From a virus, in IMG/VR virus record IMGVR_UViG_3300035674_000009, positions 1 through 37,371 of that record: a stretch of 37,371 nucleotides of DNA, one strand, 5' to 3'. The position numbers and the translations under genes are program-made. The notes beneath the pieces were generated by a model. It saw only the letters and a list, made by a program, of their open reading frames with translations. It did no database searches and was not told where the DNA came from. Of the stretch, positions 1 through 8,458 are shown in pieces. Positions within the stretch are counted from its first letter, which is position 1. Each line of letters opens with the position of its first letter.

Positions 1-609
1 GCGCACACCGGCAACCCGAACTGGAAGGCTCCGAAGAACTTCTCCGGCTACAGGTACTTCAACCGGCGACCCGTCCGAACCGCTGAGGGCACTGACATCC
101 GCTGCGGCCAGCTCACGCTGACCGGCGGTCACCCCGAGCTGGGCCTGGACCCGGACGCTGTCGTTCGGCACTACGACGACACGAGGTCGGCCGTGGCCGA
201 TGTCGTGGTCGGAGAGAACGAGTTCGGCATCTGGGCCGCCGGTGCCATGCGCCCCGACGTCTCACCGGAGCAGATTCGTGCCTTCCGGGCGTCGGAGCCT
301 TCTGGTGACTGGCGGATGCGGGACGGAGAGCTGGAACTGCTCGCCGTCTGCATGGTGAACACGCCTGGATTCCCGGTCATGCAGCCGCGCGCTCTGGTGG
401 CGTCCGGCAACAAGGTCGTCGCACTCGTGGCGGCCGGTATGCCCACTCACGTCCGAAAGGTTGACCTTCACGCACAGGTTGAGAAACTTTCTGCTCAGCT
501 GGTCGCACTGGAGAACACCTACGAGACGCGGCTCGCCACTCTGGAAGCAGAGGGCGAGGCACGTCGTCGCATGGAGCTTGCATCTCGGATCGCGGCGTCC
601 TGCGCATAG
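1..609 (+). CDS. Capsid maturation protease, C-terminal part (5' end outside window)
   Basis: The frame is open from base 1 to the TAG... stop region ending at 609, so the gene begins left of the window and about 202 residues are visible. The stretch around bases 120-380 reads as HPELGLDPDAVVRHYDDT, then FGIWAAGAMRPDVSPEQIRA, then SGDWRMRDGELELLAVCMVN. These motifs are typical of the capsid maturation proteases or protease-like capsid proteins that precede the major capsid gene in actinobacteriophages. The last 50 residues form a charged coiled-coil-like helix, which could act in scaffolding. Its place directly before the major capsid gene fits this role. Catalytic residues are not in the visible part, so protease activity is inferred from family resemblance only. 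Confidence 0.7.
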   Translation, partial: AHTGNPNWKAPKNFSGYRYFNRRPVRTAEGTDIRCGQLTLTGGHPELGLDPDAVVRHYDDTRSAVADVVVGENEFGIWAAGAMRPDVSPEQIRAFRASEPSGDWRMRDGELELLAVCMVNTPGFPVMQPRALVASGNKVVALVAAGMPTHVRKVDLHAQVEKLSAQLVALENTYETRLATLEAEGEARRRMELASRIAASCA

Positions 610-707
610 AGATCCAATTGCGCTGTACGCTGCCATCAACTGTCCGCCGTAGCCGGACGTGAGTTCGCAGCATTCCCACCGAACTGAAACCCACGAAGGG
701 CTACGAC

Positions 708-2366
708 ATGGACAGGATTCGTGAGCTGCTCGCTCGCGTCACCGAGCTGTCGGACACTGAGCTGTCCGAGCTGCGCGGTCTGGTTCTCGCTGAGATCAGC
801 ACCGACAAGGGCACTGACGACGTCGAGCTGGCCGTTCTGGAGGAGCTGGCCGACGCGTCGATCTGCATCCGGGACGAGACCCTGCGGCGTGACGCCGACA
901 AGACTCGCCGCACCGAGGCCGCCGCCAAGCTGGCGAGCTTCAAGACCGACGAGACGTCGGCCGCTGAGGAGCCCGCTGCTGCGCAGGTCGAGCAGCCCGC
1001 TGCGGAGGCCGCCCCCGCCGCGCAGGCGGAGGAGACTCCTGCCGGCGGCAAGGAGGTCAACGTCGAGGTCACGGCGGGCTCCGGTCCGCTGGAGGTTCCC
1101 GCCGACCGCCAGCCGGTGCAGCGGCCGAAGTCTGGCGTCACGGTCATCACCGCCGCCGCCGACATCCCGGGCTTCGGCATGGGCCAGGTCATCGAGACCG
1201 ACACCCAGCTGGCCAAGGCTCTGATCAACCGCATCAACACCCTGCGCGGCTCGCGCGGCGGTGACGGTGAGCTGGTCCGGGTCGCCTCGGCAGAGCTGCA
1301 GGTGCCGGCCGACCAGATGCTGATCGCCAACGACGCGACCGGCAACCTGGCCAAGGTCGAGGCGTTCACCAGCCCGCAGGCCATCACGGCGGCCGGCGGC
1401 ACCATGGGCGTCTTCCGCGAGACGCGGTACGACCTGTTCGACCTGGTGGGCGTCACCGACCGTCCGGTCCGCAGCTCCCTTCCCGTGTTCCGCGCCGAGC
1501 GCGGCGGTGTCCGCTTCATGCGGGCTCCCACCCTGGCGGACGTCAACGGCGTGGTCGGCATCTGGACCCACGCGAACGACCTCGCGGCGGCCACCAACGC
1601 GACCATCCGCAAGCCGTCGTTCCGGGTGGGCCCGCCCACTGAGGTGTACGTCGACACGCAGGCCATCACGATGATCATGACCATCGGTAACCTGGTCACT
1701 CGGGTCTTCCCCGAACTGGTCCGGCGTCACCAGCAGCTCGCCCTCGTCGCCCAGGCGCGTGTGGCTGAGCAGCAGCTGCTCACCCAGATCGGTGCCCTCT
1801 CCACGGCTGTCACCGGTCGGACGCAGCAGGTGTCGGCGGTCCGCGAGCTGCTGCTCATGATCGAGCAGGCCACTGCCGCGTACCGCAACCGGCACCGCAT
1901 GGGTCCGGGCACCCGACTCCGGGCGATCATGCCGGTCTGGTTCCAGAACCTGCTCCGCGCCGACGTGATGCTGGGTGGCGACGACATCGCCGCCGCCATG
2001 CAGATCGCCGACGCGCAGATCGAGGGCTGGTTCCGGGCTCGCGGCCTGAGCATCACGTGGGCGCTGGACGGTGAGGCCGGCCAGGACTACTCCGGTATCA
2101 CTGCCGTCTACCCGGAGACCCCGCCCCGTACCGGCATTGCCGCCTTCCCGGCGAACATGATCTGGTACCTCTTCGCCGAGGGCACTTTCGCCTTTATGGA
2201 CGGCGGCACGCTGGACCTCGGACTCGTCCGAGACAGCACGCTGAATGCGGCGAACGATTACCAATTGTTCGTGGAGACGTGGGAGAACGTCGCGCACTTC
2301 GGCAACGAGTCCTTCCGGATCACGACGCCGATCCTGCCGACCGGTCGCGCCACCCCGCGCAGCTGA
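708..2366 (+). CDS. Major capsid protein (HK97-type) with N-terminal scaffold-like region
   Basis: This 552-residue protein should form the icosahedral shell. Residues 1-60 are an acidic helical segment and 75-125 are an Ala/Glu/Pro-rich linker. That arrangement is expected of a delta or scaffolding domain that is removed during maturation by the protease encoded just upstream. The remaining 400 or so residues are a well-ordered alpha/beta coat-like domain, with a long helix-rich stretch around residues 320-400 and a late block (NMIWYLFAEGTFAFMDGG) resembling other actinophage coat proteins. The ATG is preceded by a weak purine-rich site. Size and position support the call; the fold itself is inferred. 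Confidence 0.85.
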   Translation: MDRIRELLARVTELSDTELSELRGLVLAEISTDKGTDDVELAVLEELADASICIRDETLRRDADKTRRTEAAAKLASFKTDETSAAEEPAAAQVEQPAAEAAPAAQAEETPAGGKEVNVEVTAGSGPLEVPADRQPVQRPKSGVTVITAAADIPGFGMGQVIETDTQLAKALINRINTLRGSRGGDGELVRVASAELQVPADQMLIANDATGNLAKVEAFTSPQAITAAGGTMGVFRETRYDLFDLVGVTDRPVRSSLPVFRAERGGVRFMRAPTLADVNGVVGIWTHANDLAAATNATIRKPSFRVGPPTEVYVDTQAITMIMTIGNLVTRVFPELVRRHQQLALVAQARVAEQQLLTQIGALSTAVTGRTQQVSAVRELLLMIEQATAAYRNRHRMGPGTRLRAIMPVWFQNLLRADVMLGGDDIAAAMQIADAQIEGWFRARGLSITWALDGEAGQDYSGITAVYPETPPRTGIAAFPANMIWYLFAEGTFAFMDGGTLDLGLVRDSTLNAANDYQLFVETWENVAHFGNESFRITTPILPTGRATPRS

Positions 2367-2397
2367 TCCGAACGTCTAACAGCGAGGGAGGGTAGTC

Positions 2398-3246
2398 ATG
2401 TCCGCACCGGTCACACTGATCCCAGCGATCAACATCCCTGCGCCACGGGTGGACCAGGCCGAGACCGGGCTGCTCTCCCTCGCTGCTGACGGCACCGCAC
2501 AAGCGCGCGCTGCCGGCGGCGACGAACCGGATCGGTGGATGGGTGGGTACGCCTACCGTCCGCTGCTTCCAGGCAACATCGTCCGCAACGTCTCGCAGAT
2601 CACCGGGAGCGAGGGTGCGAACGTCGGCGCTGGCGCCATGCCGACCAACGTCAGCACCATTCCGTGGACGCTGGAGGTCGAGGACTCCGTCTCGACCATG
2701 ATCGTGCGTTATGAAGATCGTGAAGTTCGCGCCCGTCAGATCATGGAGGACTACACCTCCTACCTGCTGGAGCGGGAGCTGTGGAACGGCGAGATCAAGG
2801 GGCAGGACAACCTGCCCAACCGGGTGCTTGCCGGTCCCGGCACCACCGTTCTTACTCCGGGTGGAGCGGCCACCCCCCAGACCGCTGTGGCGCTCCTGGT
2901 GGGCGCGCTGAATCGCGCCGGCTTCCCGACGGTGATGATCCACGCCGCCAAGGACGTCGCTCTCCGTCTTCCCGACGGCTGGCGGAACGCGAACACGCTT
3001 CGCGACTACGGCTTCGTCGTGGTGGGTGGCGCCGGCTACCCGGGCACCGGTCCTGCAGCGCAGGCTGGTCCGACCTGGATCTATGCGACCTCCATGGTCA
3101 ACTACCGCCTCGGCCCGATCGAGGTGAACTTCAGCGACTCGAACTCGTACATCGACCGTGCGAGCAATACCGCCACGTTCCGAGCACTGCGGGTCGGGGC
3201 CACCGACTTCGCTGGTCCTGTCTACGCCTGCCAGGTCGCAGCCTAA
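2398..3246 (+). CDS. Capsid-associated structural protein, possibly a second coat-like protein
   Basis: This 282-residue protein follows the major capsid gene by 31 bases and has a good site (GAGGGAGGG) before its ATG. The middle, residues 95-140, contains SVSTMIVRYEDREVRAR and then SYLLERELWNGEIKGQDNLP, a pattern seen in coat-like or capsid-associated proteins of actinophages, in which a helix with an RELW-type motif precedes a loop with PNR. The C-terminal half is beta-rich and rich in Gly and Ala. There is no signal peptide or membrane segment. It may be a minor coat, pentamer or decoration protein; the order capsid protein, this gene, tail-tube protein supports a virion role. The exact function is not established. 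Confidence 0.55.
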   Translation: MSAPVTLIPAINIPAPRVDQAETGLLSLAADGTAQARAAGGDEPDRWMGGYAYRPLLPGNIVRNVSQITGSEGANVGAGAMPTNVSTIPWTLEVEDSVSTMIVRYEDREVRARQIMEDYTSYLLERELWNGEIKGQDNLPNRVLAGPGTTVLTPGGAATPQTAVALLVGALNRAGFPTVMIHAAKDVALRLPDGWRNANTLRDYGFVVVGGAGYPGTGPAAQAGPTWIYATSMVNYRLGPIEVNFSDSNSYIDRASNTATFRALRVGATDFAGPVYACQVAA

Positions 3247-3259
3247 CCAAGGAGAACCG

Positions 3260-3931
3260 ATGACGGCTCCCACTCCGCTCACCACCACCTCGTCCGTCCA
3301 GGGCGTGGCGCTTCGGGTGACGCGGCTCGATTCGACCGGTCGTGCCATGACCGGTACGCGTCACGCTTACACGATGAACCGATTCGTGACGGTGACGTTC
3401 ACGCCGGTCTATGACGGTGCGAATAACATTCAGCAGCAGTTGGCGAATGGTAACTTCTCCGTCACCTACACCACTTCGGACATTTTCCAGCGCATTGAGG
3501 TCAGCCTCCAGATCGCTGGTCCGGACCCGGAGTTCAACTACATCGCCATGGGTGGCACGCTGCTGACCGCCGACAACACCCAGAACGGGACTGTCGTCGG
3601 CTGGGCCCCCACCTCGCCCGGTGAGGTCGACCAGCCGAACGGCTGTGCGCTGGAGGTCTGGTCGTACGCGATCTCGGGCTCCCGCCAGGCCGTGGACCGT
3701 CCGTTCTACTACTGGATGTTCCCGCGCGTGTTCCTGCACCCGACCGACGACAAGACGATCGAGAACGACGTCCTGAACTGGTCGGCCGGTGGCTGGGGTA
3801 ACGAGAACCCGAACTTCGCCGGTACCGGCGTGGGTGGGGCTCTCGGGTGGTCGTGGCCGACGTCCAAGCCGTACCAGTACGCGCGAGTCTCTTCGGCTCC
3901 GCTCAACACCAACGCATTCGAGGTGATCTGA
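3260..3931 (+). CDS. Putative major tail (tube) protein
   Basis: This 223-residue protein has a clear AAGGAG site before its ATG, which was chosen over upstream in-frame codons for that reason. It is beta-rich. The middle reads IEVSLQIAGPDPEFNYIAMG and later CALEVWSYAISGSRQ and YYWMFPRVF, followed by a C-terminal segment with NDVLNWSAGGWGNENPNF. This order (a PDPE motif, then an LEVWS segment, then FPR, then a Gly/Asn-rich end) is common in tail-tube proteins of actinobacterial siphophages. It sits between capsid and head-tail joining genes, earlier than tube genes in lambda-like order but as in some actinophages. A capsid decoration protein is the main alternative. Confidence 0.55.
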   Translation: MTAPTPLTTTSSVQGVALRVTRLDSTGRAMTGTRHAYTMNRFVTVTFTPVYDGANNIQQQLANGNFSVTYTTSDIFQRIEVSLQIAGPDPEFNYIAMGGTLLTADNTQNGTVVGWAPTSPGEVDQPNGCALEVWSYAISGSRQAVDRPFYYWMFPRVFLHPTDDKTIENDVLNWSAGGWGNENPNFAGTGVGGALGWSWPTSKPYQYARVSSAPLNTNAFEVI

Positions 3932-3932
3932 C

Positions 3933-4202
3933 ATGGCTGAATGGAAGCCGGACATGCAAGGGCCCATCGTTGGTGATGGCGATCCCGACCAGCGCGGCCA
4001 GTTCGTCGCCGATCCGGCCGACAGCCTCGAAGTTCCTCAGGGGAACATCGACGAGGTCAAGGAGTGGATGGGCACAGACAAGACGCGAGCCAAGGCCGTC
4101 GTCAAGTCCGAGGGCAAGGACGGTCGTCAGACGCTCATCCAGTCCGCACAGCGCGTCCTGGACGAGGAGACCGGCGCGGGCATCGCGTCCGGCGAGGCCT
4201 GA
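3933..4202 (+). CDS. Small conserved structural-module protein
   Basis: This 89-residue acidic protein starts one base after the previous stop. Residues 38-80 read as a short helical domain with EVKEWMGTDKTRAKAVVKSE and then RQTLIQSAQRVLDEE. The EV-W-G-D-RA-A...RTL pattern recurs in small proteins found between capsid and head-tail connector genes in many actinophages. No enzymatic motif, signal peptide or membrane segment is seen. A role in capsid or neck assembly is inferred from position only. Confidence 0.6.
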   Translation: MAEWKPDMQGPIVGDGDPDQRGQFVADPADSLEVPQGNIDEVKEWMGTDKTRAKAVVKSEGKDGRQTLIQSAQRVLDEETGAGIASGEA

Positions 4203-4206
4203 TCGG

Positions 4207-4848
4207 ATGACCTCCTGGTGCAGCTCCGAGGACGTTGCCGAGCGCGTACGCGGCAACGTCCCCGCCGAGCTGCTCCAGGAGGTCGCCGACGGAGCCACCA
4301 GCCTGCTCTACACGATGTCCGGCCGGCGGTATCAGGGTCGCAAGACCGTGACCGCCGGCTTCGAGGTCGACTCGCGCGGCTACGTGCGACTCAACTCGTG
4401 GGCGCCGGTGACCAAGATCGTTTCTTCCAGCACGCCGGCCGCGCTCTCCCCTGGCGGTACGTACGCCGCCGTGGGCACGGGCGGGGGTCGAAGTCTGTAC
4501 GGACCTCAGGGCTGGGGCGGGGGACTGGTCGGTGCCGTCGTCACGATGACTATTGAGTACGGCGAGGATCCACCAGCCTCGGGACAGATCGCCGCTGCCG
4601 CTCTGGCGGCTAATATGCTCCGCGCCGATCCTCGGTACGCGGAACTGGTGAGGGGCACTGACGCGGAAGATGACATCCTTCCTGCCTCGCACATCACGTC
4701 GATCACCAGGGCGAATGTCACATTCAATTATGCTGATCGAGCCGCACTCGCCCGGAATCAACAGACCGGTGTGTACGAGGTAGACCTGTTCCTCCAAGCC
4801 GCCAACCCGACCGGGATGCGGCACCAGCCGAAGGTGGTAGCACCATGA
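4207..4848 (+). CDS. Head-to-tail adaptor-like protein
   Basis: This 213-residue protein uses the ATG four bases after the previous stop; the longer open frame upstream overlaps two genes and is rejected. The N-terminus (SSEDVAERVRG, then a helix ending LLYTMSGRRYQG) matches the usual start of phage head-tail adaptors that dock under the portal, in which a helix pair is followed by a YxxSGRxFxG motif. A beta-rich middle contains a glycine-rich loop. The last 90 residues include an alanine-rich helix (SGQIAAAALAANMLRADP). The stop overlaps the ATG of the next gene (ATGA), so the two are probably translationally coupled. Confidence 0.65.
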   Translation: MTSWCSSEDVAERVRGNVPAELLQEVADGATSLLYTMSGRRYQGRKTVTAGFEVDSRGYVRLNSWAPVTKIVSSSTPAALSPGGTYAAVGTGGGRSLYGPQGWGGGLVGAVVTMTIEYGEDPPASGQIAAAALAANMLRADPRYAELVRGTDAEDDILPASHITSITRANVTFNYADRAALARNQQTGVYEVDLFLQAANPTGMRHQPKVVAP

Positions 4849-5735
4849 GCATTCCCGAGCCGATGCGTGCGCCGTCGGTCCCCACCGAGCAGGTGAAGGG
4901 GCCGCAGGATCTCGTGCAGCTGATGAACACGGCCACGTCCGAGGACTACGAGACGGTTCCCCTGCCGGCGCGTCAGCAGCTGGGTGATCACGACGCCGAG
5001 CCGCTCCAGGCCGTCGCCATCGAGGGCTACGAGTTGGCCGACTTCGTTGGCAAGCGTGGCGAGGAGCTGATGCACAGCACCGAGCTGTCGGAGCCGAGGC
5101 TCGATCTCTCCCGGTCGGTCACGTACCACCTGGAGGCCACGGAGCCGCCGGCCGAGCCGCCGGGCGCTCCCGGCAGCGCTGGCTACAACAAGCTGAGCCG
5201 GCACGTGCCGCCGGCTGAGGGTTTCGATCACCCGGCCGACTACTCGCTGGAGCAGGGCGCAGGCGTTCGTACCTTCCGCTTGCCAGAGGACGAGGGTCAG
5301 ATGCTCGCCACCGAGGAGCAGGCGAAGGTGGACGGGGTCGGTCCGTTCCCGCCCGCGCCGATCCTCACCTCGCGCGACCCGAAGAACCTCACGGACGCCG
5401 ATCCCGGCGTGGTCGCGAACCAGACGCCCTCGGTCAACGACCCCTACCGCAACGCGGACGGTTCGCTGAAGGACCCGAAGGAGGTCTGGGAGGCCGCTCC
5501 GGCGCACCCGGACTCCGACTTCGGGGCGAAGGAGGCTCCGGCCGCTCAGGAAGCGCCCGCCAAGGCGGCCGTGGACGTGGAGGGTGCCAAGGCCGAGGGC
5601 GACGTCGCCGATGGTCCCGACCAGACGGTTCCGGCCGTCGGCCAGGACGACACCGAGAGCAAGTCCGAGGAGCAGCAGAAGGCTGAAGCGCCCGCGAAGC
5701 GCCGGCCGGGTCGTCCGCGTAAGGACGGTTCGTGA
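4845..5735 (+). CDS. Hypothetical acidic protein with C-terminal AT-hook-like tail
   Basis: This 296-residue protein is not recognised. It is strongly acidic and rich in Pro, Ala and Glu, with low-complexity character over residues 180-280. It ends in a basic RRPGRPRKDGS segment whose core resembles an AT-hook (PGRPRK). A conserved-looking block lies at residues 35-75 (ETVPLPARQQLGDHDAEPLQ). Its ATG overlaps the stop of the adaptor gene and its own stop overlaps the next GTG. Position in the neck gene group suggests a virion or assembly protein; the basic tail could contact DNA, but that is inference. Confidence 0.6.
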   Translation: MSIPEPMRAPSVPTEQVKGPQDLVQLMNTATSEDYETVPLPARQQLGDHDAEPLQAVAIEGYELADFVGKRGEELMHSTELSEPRLDLSRSVTYHLEATEPPAEPPGAPGSAGYNKLSRHVPPAEGFDHPADYSLEQGAGVRTFRLPEDEGQMLATEEQAKVDGVGPFPPAPILTSRDPKNLTDADPGVVANQTPSVNDPYRNADGSLKDPKEVWEAAPAHPDSDFGAKEAPAAQEAPAKAAVDVEGAKAEGDVADGPDQTVPAVGQDDTESKSEEQQKAEAPAKRRPGRPRKDGS

Positions 5736-6241
5736 CCCTTCCCACTGGGCTGTTCTACGCCACGACGGCGGACTGGAATCGTCCAGTCCCCGTCGTGGCG
5801 CAGTTCGTGCTGGACACGATCGTGACCAAGTACGAGGAGCTGGCTGAGTACGTCGAGCCGCTGCCGAAGCGTCGTGTGATCACCGTCGGCATGGTCACGG
5901 TCGACAGCCCTGTGCTCGCTGTCATGTACGGCGGCACGTCGATTGGCCTGCCGGGCAACGACTTCACCCAGCCGATGAAGGGCGACGCGCTGAAGACGGC
6001 CTCGTTCAACATCGAGCTGCACCGGCAGACCCAGCTGTCCTCGGCGAGCGGCCTGCTTCCGGCGCCGGACAGCGTGATCACGCAGCACGCGTTCGTTACC
6101 ATGCAGGACTCGTTCGCCCTGCTAGAGGCCGCCGGATCGTGCGACCCGCGTCAGGCGGGTGTGGTCGCCTCGGTCGGGGTGCTCGAACCGTCGGGGGACA
6201 TGCAGGGCGTCTCGATGCTGCTTCAGGTCGCGATACCCTGA
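5732..6241 (+). CDS. Putative neck or tail-terminator protein
   Basis: This 169-residue protein starts at a GTG that overlaps the previous stop (GTGA). The N-terminal helix (VVAQFVLDTIVTKYEELAEY) is followed by beta strands with RRVITVGMVTVDSPVLAVM, and the C-terminus is another strand-rich block. The size and the position just before an HK97 gp10-like gene fit a head-tail stopper or tail terminator. No family-specific residue was identified, so the assignment rests on gene order. Confidence 0.5.
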   Translation: MTLPTGLFYATTADWNRPVPVVAQFVLDTIVTKYEELAEYVEPLPKRRVITVGMVTVDSPVLAVMYGGTSIGLPGNDFTQPMKGDALKTASFNIELHRQTQLSSASGLLPAPDSVITQHAFVTMQDSFALLEAAGSCDPRQAGVVASVGVLEPSGDMQGVSMLLQVAIP

Positions 6242-6245
6242 TCCG

Positions 6246-6644
6246 GTGCCCGACCGCATCGTCGTTCCCGATCAGCCGGGCTACGACCAAGTGTTCAAAA
6301 GCCACACGGGCCCCGTGGGGCGCGAGATAGACCGCCGAGCCAGTCGTGTGCTGCAGGCCGCCAGGGGCGACGTGGGGGTCCGCACCGGTCAGCTGCGAGG
6401 CAACCTGCACAAGGAGTGGTTCACCCGCCCCAGTGGCGACGTCGGTCAACGGGTCGGGTCGAACGTGCCGTACGCCCACCTGCACCACGACGGCACCCGC
6501 CCGCACGTCATCACCGCGCGCCGGGCGAAGGTGCTGCGCTACGTGAACCGTCGAGGGCAGGTCGTCTTCGCCAAGTCCGTGATGCACCCGGGCACGCAGC
6601 CGAACAAGTACCTGTCGGACAACCTCCCCCTGGCCGGTGGCTGA
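6246..6644 (+). CDS. HK97 gp10-like neck/tail-completion protein
   Basis: This 132-residue protein begins at a GTG four bases after the previous stop. It shows the typical outline of the HK97 gp10 family: an N-terminal helix (GREIDRRASRVLQAARGDVG), then VRTGQLRGNL, then a strand with VGSNVPYAHLHHDGTRPHVI, and a basic strand before a C-terminal NKYLSDNL segment. Members of this family help close the head-tail junction. The next gene begins inside its last codons. Confidence 0.7.
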   Translation: MPDRIVVPDQPGYDQVFKSHTGPVGREIDRRASRVLQAARGDVGVRTGQLRGNLHKEWFTRPSGDVGQRVGSNVPYAHLHHDGTRPHVITARRAKVLRYVNRRGQVVFAKSVMHPGTQPNKYLSDNLPLAGG

Positions 6645-7224
6645 GCCGGCGGATGTGGCGGTTTGCATTCCGACGATCCCTCCACGGGGCCATCTGTTGC
6701 GGCGCGCCGTCAGCTCCGTACAGCGCCAGACCCTTCCAGTGCGCGAGATTCAGATCGCGCTCGATGCGGCGCGCAGGGGCGCTGCAGCCACCCGGAATTG
6801 CGCGGTGGCGGAGGCCTCCTCGGAGTGGCTCGCCTTCCTGGACGACGACGACGAGCTACACCCCTGGCACATCGAGCGACTGGTGGAGCACCAGCGCGAG
6901 ACCGGCGCCGACCTCGTCTACCCGTGGTTCGACGTGGTTGAAGGGTTCGATCCGCTCGGCTGGGAGGGTCGCCCGTTCGACGCTGAGGCGCTGAGGCGCA
7001 ACAACTACATCCCCGTGACCGTCCTGGTGCGTCGAGATCTTGTCGAGGCCACTGGCGGGTTCCGGAACCGTACAGACGGTATCGGAGGGGCCACGTGGGA
7101 GGATTGGAACATGTGGCTGGCCCTGCTCGATCTCGGCGCCACCTTCTCCCACCTGCCCGTCCGCACCTGGCGCTGGCACATGGGCGACACCCAGCACACT
7201 CACGGACGATCGGACAGGTGGTGA
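6637..7224 (+). CDS. Family 2-type glycosyltransferase
   Basis: This 195-residue protein is a compact GT-A fold glycosyltransferase, an enzyme that transfers a sugar from a nucleotide-sugar donor. The N-terminus reads VAVCIPTIPPRGHLLRRAVS, the usual first strand and helix. GAAATRNCAVAEA precedes WLAFLDDDDELHPWHIE; the aspartates at 69-72 are the expected metal and donor binding motif. A later ATWEDWNMWLALL block matches the acceptor-side motif of the family. There is no signal peptide or membrane segment, so it should act in the cytoplasm. The GTG start overlaps the previous gene by eight bases. Its place among head-tail genes suggests virion proteins as acceptors, but this is inference; no DNA-modification genes were noticed nearby. 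Confidence 0.8.
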   Translation: MAEPADVAVCIPTIPPRGHLLRRAVSSVQRQTLPVREIQIALDAARRGAAATRNCAVAEASSEWLAFLDDDDELHPWHIERLVEHQRETGADLVYPWFDVVEGFDPLGWEGRPFDAEALRRNNYIPVTVLVRRDLVEATGGFRNRTDGIGGATWEDWNMWLALLDLGATFSHLPVRTWRWHMGDTQHTHGRSDRW

Positions 7225-7227
7225 GCT

Positions 7228-7740
7228 GTGCCTACGTCAGCTGATGAGGGTAAGCCGTGGCTGATCAACAAGATCCTCGCGAAGGAGCCGAAGACGATCC
7301 TGGATCTTGGAGCGGGGGCTGGGACCTACGCCCGTCTACTCCGGCCGTCCCTGCCCGACGCGCACATGACGGCGGTGGAGATCCACGCCGCGTACGTCTC
7401 CGAGCACAAGCTCTGGCGGTGCTACGACTCGGTCATCATCGGAGACATTCGTACGTGTGACATCCCCACAGCCGATGTTGTTATCTTGGGCGACGTTCTA
7501 GAGCACATGAGCCGATCTGATGCTCATGCACTGTGGGAACGCGCGAGAGACCACGCTGAGAAGGCGGTTCTTCTCTCCATCCCCATCGTGGAGTGGAAGC
7601 AAGGTGCGATGTTCGGGAACGAGCACGAACGACACGTCGAGACGTGGTCACACCTGGACGTGATGGAACTTCCTGGAATCACCTCCTGCTGGGTCGGCAA
7701 GACCATCGGGTGCTACGAGGCCCTGTCAACTATTCGATGA
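7228..7740 (+). CDS. Class I SAM-dependent methyltransferase
   Basis: This 170-residue protein has the Rossmann motif I TILDLGAGAGTYARLL near residues 23-38, an acidic end of strand 2 (TAVEIHAAY), and motif IV-like ADVVILGDVLEHM around residues 80-95. It therefore binds S-adenosylmethionine. It lacks the DPPY or NPPY motif of adenine or cytosine-N4 DNA methyltransferases, so a small molecule, sugar or protein is the likelier substrate. It starts at a GTG three bases after the glycosyltransferase, so the two probably work together, for example on a glycan attached to a virion protein. Confidence 0.8.
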   Translation: MPTSADEGKPWLINKILAKEPKTILDLGAGAGTYARLLRPSLPDAHMTAVEIHAAYVSEHKLWRCYDSVIIGDIRTCDIPTADVVILGDVLEHMSRSDAHALWERARDHAEKAVLLSIPIVEWKQGAMFGNEHERHVETWSHLDVMELPGITSCWVGKTIGCYEALSTIR

Positions 7741-7804
7741 GCACTCTGCCTGGTCTGTAGGCTCCAATCACCAGGAAGTTCTTGGCTGATGATGGAGGAA
7801 GATC

Positions 7805-8458
7805 GTGGCGCACCGGAAGTTCGGAACCAGCACTCCCAGCAAGCGCGAGAAGCCCGAGCCGATCACATTCGATCTCGGGCCGGAGGAGGATCTCCTCTGC
7901 CGTGAGTACGCGAACGGCGCGCTCCTGATGGAGATGATCGGCAAGGTCGAGTCCGGCTCCGTCGCTCAGCAGTCCCAGGGTGTCATGGAGATCTTTGACG
8001 TCGTCGTGGAGACCGAGGACGGCGAGGACCCGGAGTCATGGACCGGTCGCCCGTACGACCCCGAGCGCCCGCTGCGCCACCACACGCAGGCGGAGCTGGA
8101 GGGCATCGCGGAGGACAACAAGGAGATCCGCGAGAAGAACGACGAGATCCGTGCCCGCAACGAGGAGAAGGGTGACGTTCCGGAGGAGGAGCTGGAGGAC
8201 GAGCTTCCCTATGTTCGTCCCGGCGTCGACCCGACGTCCTCCCTCGGCCGGCTGCAGGCGGTTCTGAAGGATCGCAAGGTCCGCATTCAGATCGAAGACC
8301 TGGTCGAGACCGTTCTCTGGCTGGTCGAGCAGTACACGTCGCGCCCTACCAAGAGTTCATCTGGATCGCGGCGTGGTGGCACCGGTACAAATCGGTCGTC
8401 GCGGCGCGAGCGGCTCAGGCGGGGTGGGACGTCCGAGGATGCAGTCTCGGCGTCCTGA
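7805..8458 (+). CDS. Tail assembly chaperone, zero-frame product (gpG-like)
   Basis: This 217-residue protein starts at a GTG behind a GGAGGAAGA site. Residues 15-60 are a folded N-terminal part with FDLGPEEDLLCREYANGALL. A charged middle follows, and residues 150-185 read RLQAVLKDRKVRIQIEDLVE, then LVEQYTSRPTKSSS. The last segment, a helix ending in YT-RPT-SS, is the usual end of the conserved domain of actinophage tail assembly chaperones. It lies immediately before the tape measure gene, as expected. The terminal 35 residues are Arg/Ser-rich and may be present only in the unshifted product. Confidence 0.75.
   Translation: MAHRKFGTSTPSKREKPEPITFDLGPEEDLLCREYANGALLMEMIGKVESGSVAQQSQGVMEIFDVVVETEDGEDPESWTGRPYDPERPLRHHTQAELEGIAEDNKEIREKNDEIRARNEEKGDVPEEELEDELPYVRPGVDPTSSLGRLQAVLKDRKVRIQIEDLVETVLWLVEQYTSRPTKSSSGSRRGGTGTNRSSRRERLRRGGTSEDAVSAS

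Noticed and set aside
636-2297. A 553-residue frame on the - strand opposite the capsid gene
   Set aside because: It is a GC-driven shadow rich in Arg, Gly and Val with no recognisable domain, opposite a clear capsid gene.
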